Positions 22,779 through 33,866 are shown, counted from the first letter of the stretch. The stretch: DNA of 64,000 nucleotides from Dryobates pubescens (GCF_014839835.1 NC_071627.1:18098001-18162000); one strand, 5' to 3'. The notes: generated by a model not told the origin, from the letters alone. Translations and numbers: made by a program.

Positions 22779-25700
22779 ATGCTGCCCGCCGCCCTCCGCC
22801 GCTGGCTGCGCCGACCCAAGGTAAGAGCAGGGACAGGGAGGAGGGCACTAGACCTGTATTCCCCCCCCCCCCCGCCCCGTCGAGGCTGCCCGGAGGCTCC
22901 GCTGGCACCGAGCTCGGGGGGGGGCGGCGGGCCCCCCTCGGGGCGGAGCGAAATGAGGGAGTGGTGCCCGGCTCCGCGGCTTGGGGCGCGGCGGGAGTGC
23001 GGGCAGGACCGGGCACCTCGGCGCCCGTACCGGTACCGCCCGATCCCGGGGCGAGGAGATCCCTTCCAGGCCTTCTCCGTCTCCGCGGGGGTCTGCGGGA
23101 GAGATGGAGCCAGGAGCGTCCCTCCGGGCTTCCCGCTCCCCTCGCGGACCTTTCAACCCGACCTGGTGTTTACAGCCGCACACGCATCCGTGCCCACGCT
23201 GCCGGGATGCGGCTGAGCTTGTTCGTCCTGTTCTGCCCCTGGGGAAACTGAGGCACGGGTGGGTGGGGACTGCGGCGCTTCCCGGGAGGGCTCGTCCGGG
23301 GTCCTCCCGGCCTGCCCCCGGGCCCCAGCACAGCTCAGCGGAGCTGGAGGCGCCGTGGTGGTCTCACGTACTTGCCCAAGTGGATGTTCATGGACCCGGA
23401 GCTGCCCCACAGGGACTGGACACAGGAGAGTAAACCCTATCATCCACCACCGTGCCAACTGGAGAGTTGGGGTTCCCCTGGCCCAGCACCCAGAGGGTGC
23501 TCCTGCCACAGCCTCTCTGCTCTCCTCACAGCGCTCCGACCCTCACCTGCTTTCCCAGTTCTTCTTTGCTGATGAGAGGGTGACACAGGTGGTGGCTGAA
23601 ATCAACAGGCTAGATGCAGAGCTGGACCCACAGCAGTACCTGGTGCTCCTCAACCAGCTCCATCTCAGCCAGGTATGGCGACAGCCTGGGCTGCAGCGTC
23701 ACCCTAGTCTCCCCAGGTGGCTGTGGGTGACATCCTTGCCTTCCCCAGGCTCACTTGCTGGCTGTCCTGGAGCAGATCATGGAGGAGTGCATTCCCACGC
23801 AGCGGCACAGTCGTGACTACCTAGTCAAGTTCCCCGAGGAGCTCTTGGTGGGCAACTTGGGGAACCACATGCTCTTTGCTGCTGAGGTGAGCTCAAGGAT
23901 GCTGTCCTGGGGTACAAAATAGGTTCTGGCATCCCCTGGGCTGGGGGGCCAGCCAGGACAGTGCACCTCACTGCATGCTGACCATAGGGGTAGTGGCTGT
24001 GCTGCCCTGAATGCTAGCTTCTGAAAAGTCTCCTGGTCCTGGTAGTGTCTCCTGGCTGGGACCTTCCTGGAGGTGGAGGAGGCAGATGGGGCACAGCTGC
24101 GGCCCCAGGCCAGGAAGCTGCTGTCCAGCCTGGAGTTGGTGCGGACAGTGCTTCGGGAGCAGAGCCTGAACCAGCCTAGTTCCTACCCAGAGCCTGTCCA
24201 GGCTGTGCTTGTCCAGTTCGACCGTCTCTTCGCAGAGTTTGAGCTGAGGTGGGAGCCAGGGTTAGGGTGCTGGGAGCCAAGGAGGCTCTGGCAGGGACAA
24301 ATGATCCTCATGGTCCCTCCCATTTCTCCAGCTATGTATCCTCAATGGTGGTGGTTAAGTCACCTGAAGAGATCTACAGGCAGCAGGAGATCATTGTGCT
24401 CTTCTGTGAGACAGTTGGGAGGTAAGAAACACTACACACCAGGCAGGGAACTACAGTGACACCAGTCCCAGGAATGGGGCAGTATCCCAGGGCTCAGCCC
24501 CACTGTAAGGGTGTCCATCCTTCCCTCAGAGCCCTGCGCCTGGGCTACCTGACTCAGGAGATGATTGATGGCTATGAACCACTGCTGATGTTCACCATCC
24601 CTCGCCTGGCCATTATCAGGTGAGTGAAGTCCCCTGGAGAAGAGAATGACCAGGGATGGCTGGGTGTTCCCTGCCCTGTACTGGCTTCCTCTGCCCCTGA
24701 GGATGTGTGGTCCTGGGCAATGCCCTGATGTGTACTGGGCTTTATCCCCTTGCAGCGGTCTCCTTATCTACCCTGAGGGTCCCCTCAGCTTGGAGCGGAG
24801 CCCTGACCAGATGTCCCGGGTCTTCAGCCCCTTCTACAACCTCCTGAAGAAGATCAGGTATGCGGTGGGGGGCAATGAGCACCTGTGGGTGCAGCCACAG
24901 GACACCACTGGGACCATGATGTGGGGCTGACACTGTCTCCTCATGACAGGGACCTGCTGCAGGTGCTGTCTGCAAAGGAGCTCTACCTGCTGGAGAGGAG
25001 CCTGTGCACAGCTGAAATGGACCCCTGTGATCTGGCCACCCCTCCGGCTTGGGGGGCAGATGTGGCCAGAGAGGAACCCTCTGCTCCCTGGGGTCTCCTG
25101 AAGGTCACACATGCCACCCCAGCACTTCCCAGCGGAACCCCTGGTGTGGGGGATGATGCAGGCACCACTTGGCAGTGGAGGTGTGTGTCAGCAAGGGAGC
25201 AGGGCCAAGATAGCAGCTCTCTGCCCTCTGGAATGGGATTTTTCATACCACCCCTGGGGTAATGGTAACCTCTCCCCCATGTAGCCCCCAGCCCTTTGGG
25301 AGCAGCCTGGGGCTAGATGCCACCCCAGGTGCCCGCTGCTTGGAGCTGCGCTCCCGCTACAGCAGCACCAAGGATATGCTGCACACCCTTTTTGTCTGCA
25401 TCTCAGGTGAGTGACTATCTCACTACATCCCCCTCAAGCACCCTGTCCCCGCAGCACAGCACCCTGACCCTGCTGCACTTCTGGTGCAGGGGTGGCCGAT
25501 CAGCTCCAGACCAACTTTGCCAGTGACCTGCGGAGCATCTTGAAAACAGTTTTCAAGATCATCGCCTCACAGACAGAGCCCTCAGAGGAGCCAAATGCCA
25601 GCCGTGAGTAACCCCCAGAGACACAAGGGATGGCAGCTTACTGCTCTGCCTTTTGCCAGTTCCTGATAAGACAAAGTTGCAGCCCCAGGCATGGGAACAA

Positions 25701-26464
25701 CATGGTCACAGTGCCCAGCCCTGTGTGGATGAGCCCAGGCCTGGTTTGGCTGGATCACCACAGCCCTTGTTCCTGCAGGAGACAGTGATCCATGTGTGGC
25801 AGATGTTCCTCGTGTGACTGAATGTCCCCTGTGCTCCAGCCCTGCAGAGGGAACCAGGCTCCAGAGGACAGGTAGGGGGTTGCCCAGGATGTCATGGCTC
25901 TGTGGCAGGGTGCAAAGCTGTGGCTGATCCTGCCCCTATCATGCTTTGGAGGGTCTGGCTACCTTGGACAGCCCCAGGCACACAGGGACAGTTGCCTTGT
26001 CCTGCCTGAGTCTGGCTCAGCAGAGCAGCCAGCCCCATGACACACAGGAGCATGGTCAAGCCACGGGACATTCCTAAGAACAAAGCAGTGATGGGAAATG
26101 GGATGGGGAGCTTTAACCAATGTGTTTACCCAGCAGGTGCCCACCATCTGCCTGAGTGGGTGCCAGACAGCACATGCAGCCAGTGCTCTGCATGCCGCTC
26201 ACCCTTTACCCTGCTCCGTCGCCGGCACCACTGCCGGAGCTGCGGGAAGGTAGGAGAAGTTTGGGCTGGGGGTGTGGAGGTCCCCCTGGGGACTTGGCTC
26301 CACTCAGCACTTCTCTGGCCCTCTCCTGGCAGATCTTCTGTGCCCGCTGCTCGCCTCATGCTGTGGCGCTGCCGCACTATGGCCAGCTGAAGCCTGTGCG
26401 TGTCTGCACACACTGCTACGCCGCACATCTCTTGCCTGCAACCCGGCGCACCCGGAGCCAGTGA
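22779..26464 (+). CDS. ZFYVE28/LST2-like FYVE protein
   Basis: This is a paralogue of lateral signaling target protein 2 (ZFYVE28), an endosome-associated negative regulator of EGF receptor signalling. Thirteen exons were read: 22779-22820, 23532-23672, 23749-23886, 24046-24248, 24332-24421, 24530-24619, 24756-24857, 24950-25180, 25285-25406, 25490-25603, 25779-25871, 26137-26249 and 26333-26464, giving 536 residues. The N-terminal LST2 domain shows [15 protein letters not shown], the lysine of YLVKFPEE (residue 88, matching the LST2 monoubiquitination site Lys87), [11 protein letters not shown] and [10 protein letters not shown] second conserved block reads [20 protein letters not shown]. 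The C-terminal FYVE finger has EWVPD, paired CxxC motifs, [11 protein letters not shown] and VRVCTHC. Human ZFYVE28 is near 890 residues; here the long disordered middle is mostly missing. It lies beside MXD3 as ZFYVE28 lies beside MXD4, so it is probably the lost 5q35-side duplicate rather than ZFYVE28 itself. Confidence 0.9.
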
Positions 26465-27011
26465 CAGCCCCTGCGCCAGATCCACATCAGCAGGAGGCTG
26501 CAGGCCTGGTCTGGGGAGAAAGGGCCACACCAGGGCTGCTGGGCAGCTCTGTGGCCTCACAGCTCCCTTTGGGCTTGGGTGGGCATGGTGGTAGGACCCT
26601 ACACATGGCAGCAGGACACGTGTGTCGGTAGTACTGGCCACGCACAGTGGTAGCCTGTGCCCCATGCTGGCACCGCTGAGGTCATGGTAGGCACAGGATC
26701 ACTTCACCAGATGCACTACAGCCATGTCCTGCTCCTGGAGAGTTGGCTGCTGCCATGTATCTGCCCCCCGTCTGGAAACGTGTGGGAAATCTGCTTCGTG
26801 GTGGTTTTTTTTTTCTAGGTGAACTCTGGCTGCTCTTAGGTCGAGGGCAGAGTCTCCCCCCGGGTCCTGGCCTGAGAGGGTGCAAACAGCCCTCACATGA
26901 CGGCGGATGCCCCGGGGCGGCCCTGGGCGGGTCGTGCACTGCCCGGGGACTGGCCCTGGCCCACGGATCCGACGCTCACCTCACTCACCCCAGCCCCCGC
27001 CCTATGGTTTT
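26465..27011 (+). other. 3' UTR of the ZFYVE28-like gene
   Basis: A GC-rich stretch of about 550 bases between the stop codon and AATAAA. It contains an isolated run of T and no frame or repeat that I recognise. Confidence 0.6.
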
Positions 27012-27017
27012 AATAAA
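27012..27017 (+). terminator. Poly(A) signal of the ZFYVE28-like gene
   Basis: AATAAA follows the stop by about 550 bp and lies about 430 bp upstream of the MXD3 start codon, so the two plus-strand genes are closely stacked. Confidence 0.75.
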
Positions 27018-27310
27018 AAGTTAAAGCCGCCTGTCTGGGCGCTGTGGTGCTGAGATGCGGCAGTTCCCGCGAACGGGAAGTTGTGGGGGCAGCCGATCCG
27101 GGCTCGGAGACACCTGTGAGTTACAGGAAGGATGGCGGGCGAGGGGCTAGAGACAGTGGGTTCTCCGAGGGGGCCGAGTGGCCGTGCGGGGTGCACAGGT
27201 ACCTGCTCCCGCCTGGCTGACATGGGCACACACGCAGCAGCCTGGGCGTGAGCGAAGGGGGCGTGTCGCACTGGTGGGAGGGGCCCGCCGCGCCGCGCCC
27301 CTCCCCACGA

Positions 27311-27385
27311 TTCAAATTTGAAGCACGAGCTTTCCCGCCCGAATTTGTTTCCCCGCCGTGCTGGCGTCAGCTTCTCACAGCCAAT
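27311..27385 (+). promoter_or_regulatory. MXD3: MXD3 promoter with CHR-like, E2F and CCAAT sites
   Basis: Within 130 bp upstream of the MXD3 start lie a perfect 12-bp palindrome TTCAAATTTGAA (27311-27322), which contains the CHR core TTTGAA in both orientations, an E2F-type TTTCCCGCCC (27331-27340), and CCAAT (27381-27385). CHR, E2F and CCAAT sites together are typical of cell-cycle genes controlled by E2F and DREAM/MuvB. MXD3 is known to be expressed in S phase. There is no TATA box. Confidence 0.6.
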
Positions 27386-27442
27386 GGGCGTGCGCCGTGC
27401 CCCTGCCGCGCCCGCCCCTTCCTCTCCCCCCCAGCCTCAGCT

Positions 27443-28385
27443 ATGGAGCCGGCGGTCAGCAGCATCCAGGTGCTGCTACAGGCGGCCGAGTTTCTGGAGC
27501 GGAGGGAGCGTGGGGCGGACTTATCCCGGTGCCCGCCGGGCCTAGCCGAGGCCGAGCACGGCTACGCCTCGCTCTGCCCCGCGCGGTCCCGCCGAACCTT
27601 GGGCAGCGTCCGGTGAGCGACGGGGCTGAGGGAAACGGGGAGGGGGCAGCAGGGAAAACACGGATAACATCACCAGGGGCCTCTCTCGTAGGTCGGTGCA
27701 CAACGCGCTGGAGAAGCACAGGTACCGGGACATGGCGCGAGGCAGCGGCGGGGACGGGGGTGGTCATGCCGGTGTTACTCTAGAGCTGACCGCCGTGTCG
27801 TCCACTTCCCCTCCCGGCCGCAGGAGAGCTCAGCTCCGGTGCTGCCTGGAACGACTGAAGCAGCAGGTGCCAGTGGGTGCGGGGCCGGCTCGTTCCACTA
27901 CCCTGAACCTCCTACACCGCGCCCGGCTTCACATCCAGGTGAGTGGGACGACCCTGGTGGCTCTCGGGGCCGCCCAAGTTGGCGGCCCTGCTCCGGACCC
28001 TGCTCACAGTTCTCTGGATCCCCGCAGAGGCTGGAGGAACAGGATATGAGGGCACGGAGGGCTAAGGACCGGCTGCATAACCGGCAACGGAGCCTGCGGC
28101 AGCGACTGGAACAACTTCTCTCGCCTGCCGGTGCTGGGGAACGGACCCGGGCTGACAGTTTAGACTCGTCCCAGCTCTCGGAGCCCTCTGAGGGAGGTTA
28201 GTGGAGGCAGTGTGGGAGGGTAAGAAAGGGGAGGGGAGACTGTCAGAGGCGTGACCTGGGCTCTCCGGTGGCCAGAGGATGACGAGATAGAGGTGACTGG
28301 TGCAGTATTCGGTGGGGACCTGCTGTCCAGTTTCGGCACTGGGAGGGACCACAGCTACTCCAGTCCCCGCGGCCTCGCATCCTGA
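27443..28385 (+). CDS. MXD3: MXD3, MAX dimerization protein 3
   Basis: MXD3 is a bHLH-zipper repressor that pairs with MAX, binds E-boxes and recruits SIN3 to oppose MYC. The exons are 27443-27612, 27692-27721, 27824-27938, 28028-28196 and 28276-28385, giving 197 residues. The N-terminal SIN3-interaction helix is [15 protein letters not shown]. The bHLH runs from [19 protein letters not shown] to [10 protein letters not shown], and the zipper follows from [13 protein letters not shown]. An acidic tail (EDDEIEV) and the HSYSSP end match the mammalian protein. Exon 1 continues through the place where human MXD3 has its first intron, with an extra segment ([12 protein letters not shown]) before [11 protein letters not shown]; see the finding on this cassette. 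The Lys/Arg-rich part of human exon 2 is shortened. Confidence 0.93.
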
Positions 28386-28983
28386 CAGCGCCTGCTGCCT
28401 TCCCTGCACTGCCTGCTCATCTCCTCCCTGCCGACTGCCGCAGGAAACGCAGCCTCATCAGGCCTCCTCACAGCTGCGCGGGTAAGGGGCCACAGGTGGG
28501 GGCAAGCACACAACTTGGTCCCTCCACTGCTGGGCCGCTGAGCAGCACTGGCCACTGTGCTGTGTGCACAGGGCTGGCACAGCACTGTGGCACACACTGT
28601 GCAATGCAATGCACTGTCATAGAGCCTGGCTATCATACAGACACCCTTCCATGCACCCCCAGGCAATCTGGGGGCTGCCTGGCATGGCTGTGGGCCAGCA
28701 CTGCCCCCAGCAGACATGGCTACAGGAGGGCTCCGCCACACCTAGAAAGCCAGAAAGGGAAAATGAGCGCATTAAGCAACCTGCCTTCATGCCCCCACAA
28801 CTGTTCCCCTCTCTTGTATGTACCCAACACTATTCCAGTAAAGGCACTTGCTTGAACTCCTGCTTGTCTTTTGCTTGCAAGCCTAGAACCCCAGCAGTGG
28901 GCTGGGCCTCTGGAGTAGACGACAGTGCTGATTTTTCTCTAGCCAGGCCAGCCCCAGGCTGAGTCAGAGGTGGGAACAGATTC
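28386..28983 (+). other. MXD3: MXD3 3' UTR and convergent MXD3/PRELID1 ends
   Basis: The interval has no coding signal. The best plus-strand poly(A) candidate is the variant AGTAAA at 28837-28842. The PRELID1 poly(A) site faces it at 28989-28984, so the two transcripts end about 140 bp apart, tail to tail. Confidence 0.5.
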
Positions 28984-28989
28984 TTTAAT
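28984..28989 (-). terminator. PRELID1: PRELID1 poly(A) signal (ATTAAA)
   Basis: ATTAAA on the minus strand lies about 130 bp past the PRELID1 stop. It is the common one-base variant; no AATAAA is seen nearer. Confidence 0.6.
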
Positions 28990-29119
28990 GATAATTACAT
29001 CTCAGAGAGGATCTAACAGCAGCTGATTGTCAGACTTATACAGTTTGTTTAAAAATATAAAATCTAGGGAGGCTTCCTATCTGTTCTGGTGCAGCCGATG
29101 CCCACCTGTGCTGGGCCCC

Positions 29120-30851
29120 TCACACGTACTGCTTCTTCTTGGTGGCTGCCTTGCTTGCCAAGTCCTTGGCTTTCTCTGTAGCAGCCAGAGCTGTCTCCTT
29201 GGCTTTCTCAGTTGCTTCCTTGGCTGTCTCCACCAGCGTTTTGGACGGAGCTTCTCCTGTAACATGGAAGTTGTTAAGCCAGCTCCAGCAGGTCCCTGCC
29301 CTGACTGGCACAGGAGTGCCCGCTGATGCAAGCTAGACTGGCTCTATCACTTCCCCACATAGTGGGGAATATGAGCACAGCACTCCTGACCTGCTTGTGT
29401 CAGGGAATGTTGCAAGAGGAACTGCAGACATGTAACTGCTTCTCTCTCTCCTGCCTATATTCCACTTCTGCCTGTGCTCCACCCCTGCCCAGCCCTGACA
29501 GTGCTGCCTGGCTGCTTTGCTCAGGAAAAGCAGGCTGTGCCAAGACACAGGGGCAAAGGCAAGGATTTCACAGTTGGATTAGTTCAAGCCACGACCTGCC
29601 CATTGACTGGAGTGTTCCCAGGGTGACCTTAAAGTCCAAGAGACACATTCCACCTAGTCCCAGCCTGCTCTCGGGTGCTCACCTTGCATTCTCGCTAGCA
29701 CATATTCAAATCCCTTGGTGCTCTTGGTCACATTGCTTTTGAACCTGGCCAGACCAAATTCCTGCAAGGGAAAACTCAGTGAAAGGTGCAAATCCGGCTC
29801 CCTGGTCACACACAGCCCCTGGGGCTTTGTCCCAGATTCACCAGTCCTGAACATCTGCTGGGCTCAAGCTCACCAGCATTGATGGTTCTGGGATCTCAAG
29901 AACTCACAAGCATGGGGGGAATGAGGGTAAAGGGTGGTAAAAAACAGCACAGGGTAAGGAGTAAAGCAAGGGGAGCAGTAGCTTTAAGGTCTCTCCAGTG
30001 AGTGCATACGTAATGGTACTTCAGTGTGTGGCAGTGCTTACCTGGACAGCCCGTGAGACACCAAACAGGCTGGAAGAGACCCAGGCTTCCCGCTTAACCT
30101 CGGTCCAGTTGCTGTTCTCTGGGTTCACTTGGTATACACAGCGCTCCTCCACCACCTGCACAAGGCACAACCTGGCTGTGAGCACTGACCAGCACCTGGG
30201 CACGCACCAAAATGCATGCCTGCCTGTGGGCACCTACCATAAGACGTGCATGGTTGATGTTCCAGGTGAATGTGGTCATGGTTCGGTTCTTGGGGTCCAC
30301 AATAGAGTCCTCCAGGATGTAGACGGAGTGGGCGACGTTGGCCGGGAAGAAGCGCTCTGCCCAGCGGGGCATCCGGTTGGTCTTGGTCAGGAGCCTCCGG
30401 GAGAGCAGCTTGTGGTCCGCCGTCACCTCCCGGTGAACGATGTCTTCGGTCAGGACATGTTTGCTACAGCGAAGAGGAGGAAGAAAATATCAGGCTCTGC
30501 TGCTGGCCAACAACCACCCTGGGGCTGGGAACCATCAGGCACTGCAGGGAAAGAGAGCTGAGGTGTTAAGGGGGAAGAGGAACCAGCGTCCTACAGTGAA
30601 CCTCTAGTGTGAGGCACCCGCTCTGGAACGGGGCATGCGAGGGGCCTTGGTCTCGTTGGAGCCCCGCGAAAGGGACCGAGATGGGGGACACGAAGCCCTG
30701 AGGATCCCTTGGAGACGGGCGGAAGGCCGCGGCGGATATCGGAGAGGGGTTCGGCGCACCTGTAGGGGTTAGGGTAGCGCTGCCAGAAGGCGGCGAAGAC
30801 CTGGTCCCAGGGCCCCTTGAGGACGCCCAGGCTGGCACAGTACTTCCCCAT
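29120..30851 (-). CDS. PRELID1: PRELID1, mitochondrial lipid-transfer protein
   Basis: PRELID1 carries phosphatidic acid across the mitochondrial intermembrane space, in complex with TRIAP1, for cardiolipin synthesis. The exons are 30851-30760, 30463-30238, 30155-30042, 29761-29683 and 29256-29120, giving 215 residues (human 219). The PRELI/MSF1 domain occupies about residues 1-172 with [32 protein letters not shown] and [17 protein letters not shown]. The tail is a Lys/Ala-rich LEA-like helix with repeated EKAK units and ends KKKQYV, lacking the glutamine run of the human tail. The first eleven residues ([11 protein letters not shown]) differ most from human. Head-to-head with RAB24. Confidence 0.97.
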
Positions 30852-31068
30852 GGGCCGCCGTCGCCGCTCAGGCCCACACCGCTGTTCCCTTTCCGGCCCG
30901 CGCCTGCTGGGCGGCCGCCATGCGGCCTCCGCCCGCCCCGCCGCGCACTTCCTCCTCGCGCCGCGCACTTCCGCCTCTGGCTCCGCCCCATCGTACCTTG
31001 CGCTTCCGCCGCGCCCGCCCCGCTTGGTGTCGGCCCCGCCCCGCGGCGGCGGCGGCGGCGGGAGGAAG
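30852..31068. promoter_or_regulatory. PRELID1-RAB24 bidirectional promoter
   Basis: Only 217 bp separate the two start codons. The interval is CpG-rich and lacks TATA. The ETS-type block CCGCGCACTTCC occurs twice, at 30941-30952 and 30961-30972, exactly 20 bp apart, with a third CGCTTCCGCC near 31000. GC boxes (CCCGCCCCG) and a run of GGC triplets precede RAB24. Confidence 0.8.
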
Positions 31069-33514
31069 ATGAGCGGCCGGCGGGTGGACGCCAAGGTGGT
31101 GCTGCTGGGGCAGGAGGGCGTAGGCAAGAGCAGCCTGGTGGAGCGCTGCGCCCACCGCCGCTTCCGACCCGGGCCCTACCAGAACGTGAGTCACCGCGCA
31201 CCGGGCCTGCTTCAGACCGGCGCCGCTTCGGACTGGCCCCCAGCCCCGCCGCGGTTCCTTTTCGGCCCCGGGACAGTTCCCCCGTGTCCATTTTCCCTCC
31301 GCGGGATGGTGACTCCTTGTATCGCTCCAATATACCTGGGTCGTTCCCCTCGTTTTCCCACTGTGTCCCCAGGCTGGTGCCTCCCGTCCCTCGGGTTCCC
31401 CTCCTGTTCCCAGGCGAGATGCCCCCGCATCCCTGCGCAGAACTCCACAGCCCCGTGTCGATGCCTCCCGCGTTCCCGGGCCGGTGCCCTGCCGCGTGTT
31501 CCCAAGGCCGGTCCCCCTCGTCCCTTTGCCGCATTCCCAGCCGCGTTCCCGCGAGTTCCCGGTCCGGTCCTTGCGAGTTCCCGGGCCAGATGTCCTGTGC
31601 ATCCCTAAGGAAGATCCTACCGCGTGCTCGGGCCGGTTTCCCCTCGGCCAGCTCCACTGCTGCTTCTCTTCCAGACAATCGGTGCTGCTTTTGTGGCTAA
31701 GGTGATGACTGTAGGGGAACAGACAGTGACCCTAGGCATCTGGGTGAGTGCAGGGGTGAGGGCCATGCACGGGTGAGGGCCGTGCCAGCATCTCATTGCC
31801 ATCCCGAGTGTATGAGACCTTTGAGACCCTCGGCCGCCATCTGAGCACTTCCCTGTCACCTCCAGGACACTGCTGGCTCCGAACGCTATGAGGCCATGAG
31901 CCGCATCTACTACCGTGGTGCACGGGCTGCTATCGTCTGTTACGGTAAGGACATTGTGCCATGGGCAGGGGATCACACCAGTGGGTCAGGATTGTGCACA
32001 CGAGGGAGGGAACAGACCCTGACCCCTCTCTCCAGATCTCACCGACAGCAGCAGTTTCCAGCGAGCCAAGTTCTGGGTTAATGAGCTGCAGAACTGCGAG
32101 GAGGTACGGCTAGGCTGGGCAGGGCGGGCTGCAGAGCCTTGTCTGAGGGGAAGGGGAACTGTGGCAGTGCTGGTGGCAGTGGCAGGACCACATTTCTCCT
32201 GCTGCAGGGCTGCCGGATCTACTTGTGTGGCACCAAGAGTGATCTGCTGGAGGAGGACAGGAGGAAGCGGGGTATGGACTTCCATGATGTGCAGGACTAT
32301 GCTGACGGTACGAGCGGACACTGTGTGGGGCCGAGGTGCTTGTCGCTGAGTAGCGTGAGCCCTTTTCAGGCTCCCACAGCACCTACTGGGTGTGGGGTGG
32401 AATGGAGGTATTGTATCCAGGAGGTACAAGGAGCTCTACCCATGCTCTGGCTCTACAGCAGTTCTGGTGGCACTAGCCCCTGCCAGGGACCTCTCTGGGC
32501 ACAGCATGTCCTGACATGGGCAGACATGTGGCCAGCTGGGCTGAGGGAACAGGAATGGAGCCCTGCCCTGGGCTCCTGCCAGCCTGCTGTCAGTGGCTGT
32601 GTCCAAGGGGTAACTCTGGAAGGACCTGAGCCTGTGGGGCCACATCTTGCACCCACAGCAGGCACTAACCTGAGTCCTTGTTTCAGAGATCAAAGCAGCA
32701 CATTTTGAGACCTCCAGTAAGACAGGCCAGAGTGTAGGTGAGTAGCTCCCTCAGTGCCAGCCCTGTCCTGCTCAGTGGTAGGGCTGCCCACACCTACCCT
32801 ACCCCCTCTCTCCCTAGATGAGCTGTTCCAGAAGGTGGCTGAGGACTATGTCCACTTCACGGCTTTCCAGGTGATGACAGGTGAGCAGGCAGAATCTGTC
32901 CTTCCCCCAGCACCCTGTGGGGTGCAGATGCCTCAGGAGGATATGGCAGACCAGATGCGGTGGGGTCGGGTAGCAACTTTCCTCCTAAATCCCCCTCCCT
33001 GGGGCTGCTACAGCTTCGTGCTGGGGCTGCTACAGCTTCGTGCTGGGGCTGCTACAGCTTCGTGCTGGGGCTGCTACAGCTTCGTGCTGGGGTTTGTCCT
33101 GCCAAGCTTGGATCCGGTTATGACCATGTTGTCTCTGCTCAGGCCTGGTTCAGCAGATTTGTCCAACTGAGCCACAAATGGCCTTTGGCTAAGAAGCAGC
33201 CAGAAGCCTTAGCTGGCTGCAGGACTGGTGCTCAGCTCGGCACCAGGTCTGTCCAGGCATGCTCAGCCCAGCTACACCTACACCGCTGGGAGGTGCTATG
33301 GCTGTGAGCCCTGCCACTTCTGTTGGGACACTAAATCCCTCCCCCACGGGACATGCCAGTGCCCAGGCCTGGGCCCAGCAGCTTCTGGGCTCCCACGCAG
33401 TATCATGGTATAGACATGCCAGCCGCTTAGCACCCCTGCTGTCTTCCAGAGGAGAAGAGTGTTGACCTGGGCCAGAGGAGCAGTACCTACTTCTACAGCT
33501 GCTGCCACCACTGA
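31069..33514 (+). CDS. RAB24: RAB24, atypical Rab GTPase
   Basis: RAB24 is a divergent Rab that acts in late autophagy and stays mostly GTP-bound. The exons are 31069-31185, 31675-31743, 31866-31944, 32036-32103, 32208-32307, 32687-32737, 32818-32880 and 33450-33514, giving 203 residues, the same as human. Visible motifs are the P-loop GQEGVGKSS (residues 14-22), switch [12 protein letters not shown] with Ser in place of the catalytic Gln, the base-binding TKSD and the unusual C-terminus CCHH. The tyrosine of VAEDY near the C-terminus is kept. The residue that is Tyr17 in human is Gly here. Exon 7 is followed by an intron with a short minisatellite. Confidence 0.98.
33001..33092 (+). repeat. 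22-bp minisatellite in RAB24 intron 7
   Basis: Four consecutive, apparently identical copies of a 22-bp unit beginning GGGGCTGCTACAGC (33001-33022, 33023-33044, 33045-33066, 33067-33088) are followed by a partial GGGG. Perfect identity points to recent expansion. Confidence 0.95.
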
Positions 33515-33866
33515 GACCTCCTGCCAAAAGGGAACTGCTGCTGCCTGCTGGGCAGCTGGCATGCGCCGGAACCCTCCGTTTTTTTTACCTGCTGTGTTTT
33601 AGCTGTCCGGACCCAGCCGCAATGCTGCAGCCATGTGCAGCCTCATGGACTGCTCCTCCTCCTGGCATGTGCAGTGGCAGAGGGCTGCTCCATGCAGTGC
33701 TGGGAGCCACTTGACATCATCCCCAGGGGACTGTGTCATCCAGCATTTGCAGGAGCTGCTTCCCCAAGTCACTGCTGTAGCCCAGCGGGGGCTGTAACTT
33801 ATTGTCTGGGAGATGCTTCCCGATTCTCTGCAGATTTAAGTGTCTTCTCTCGAGGTGTGCAATGTA

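Noticed and set aside
22473-23251. Long GC-rich frames around the ZFYVE28-like start
   Set aside because: They arise from CpG-island composition. The gene start [14 protein letters not shown] with an adjacent GTAAG donor explains the coding signal.
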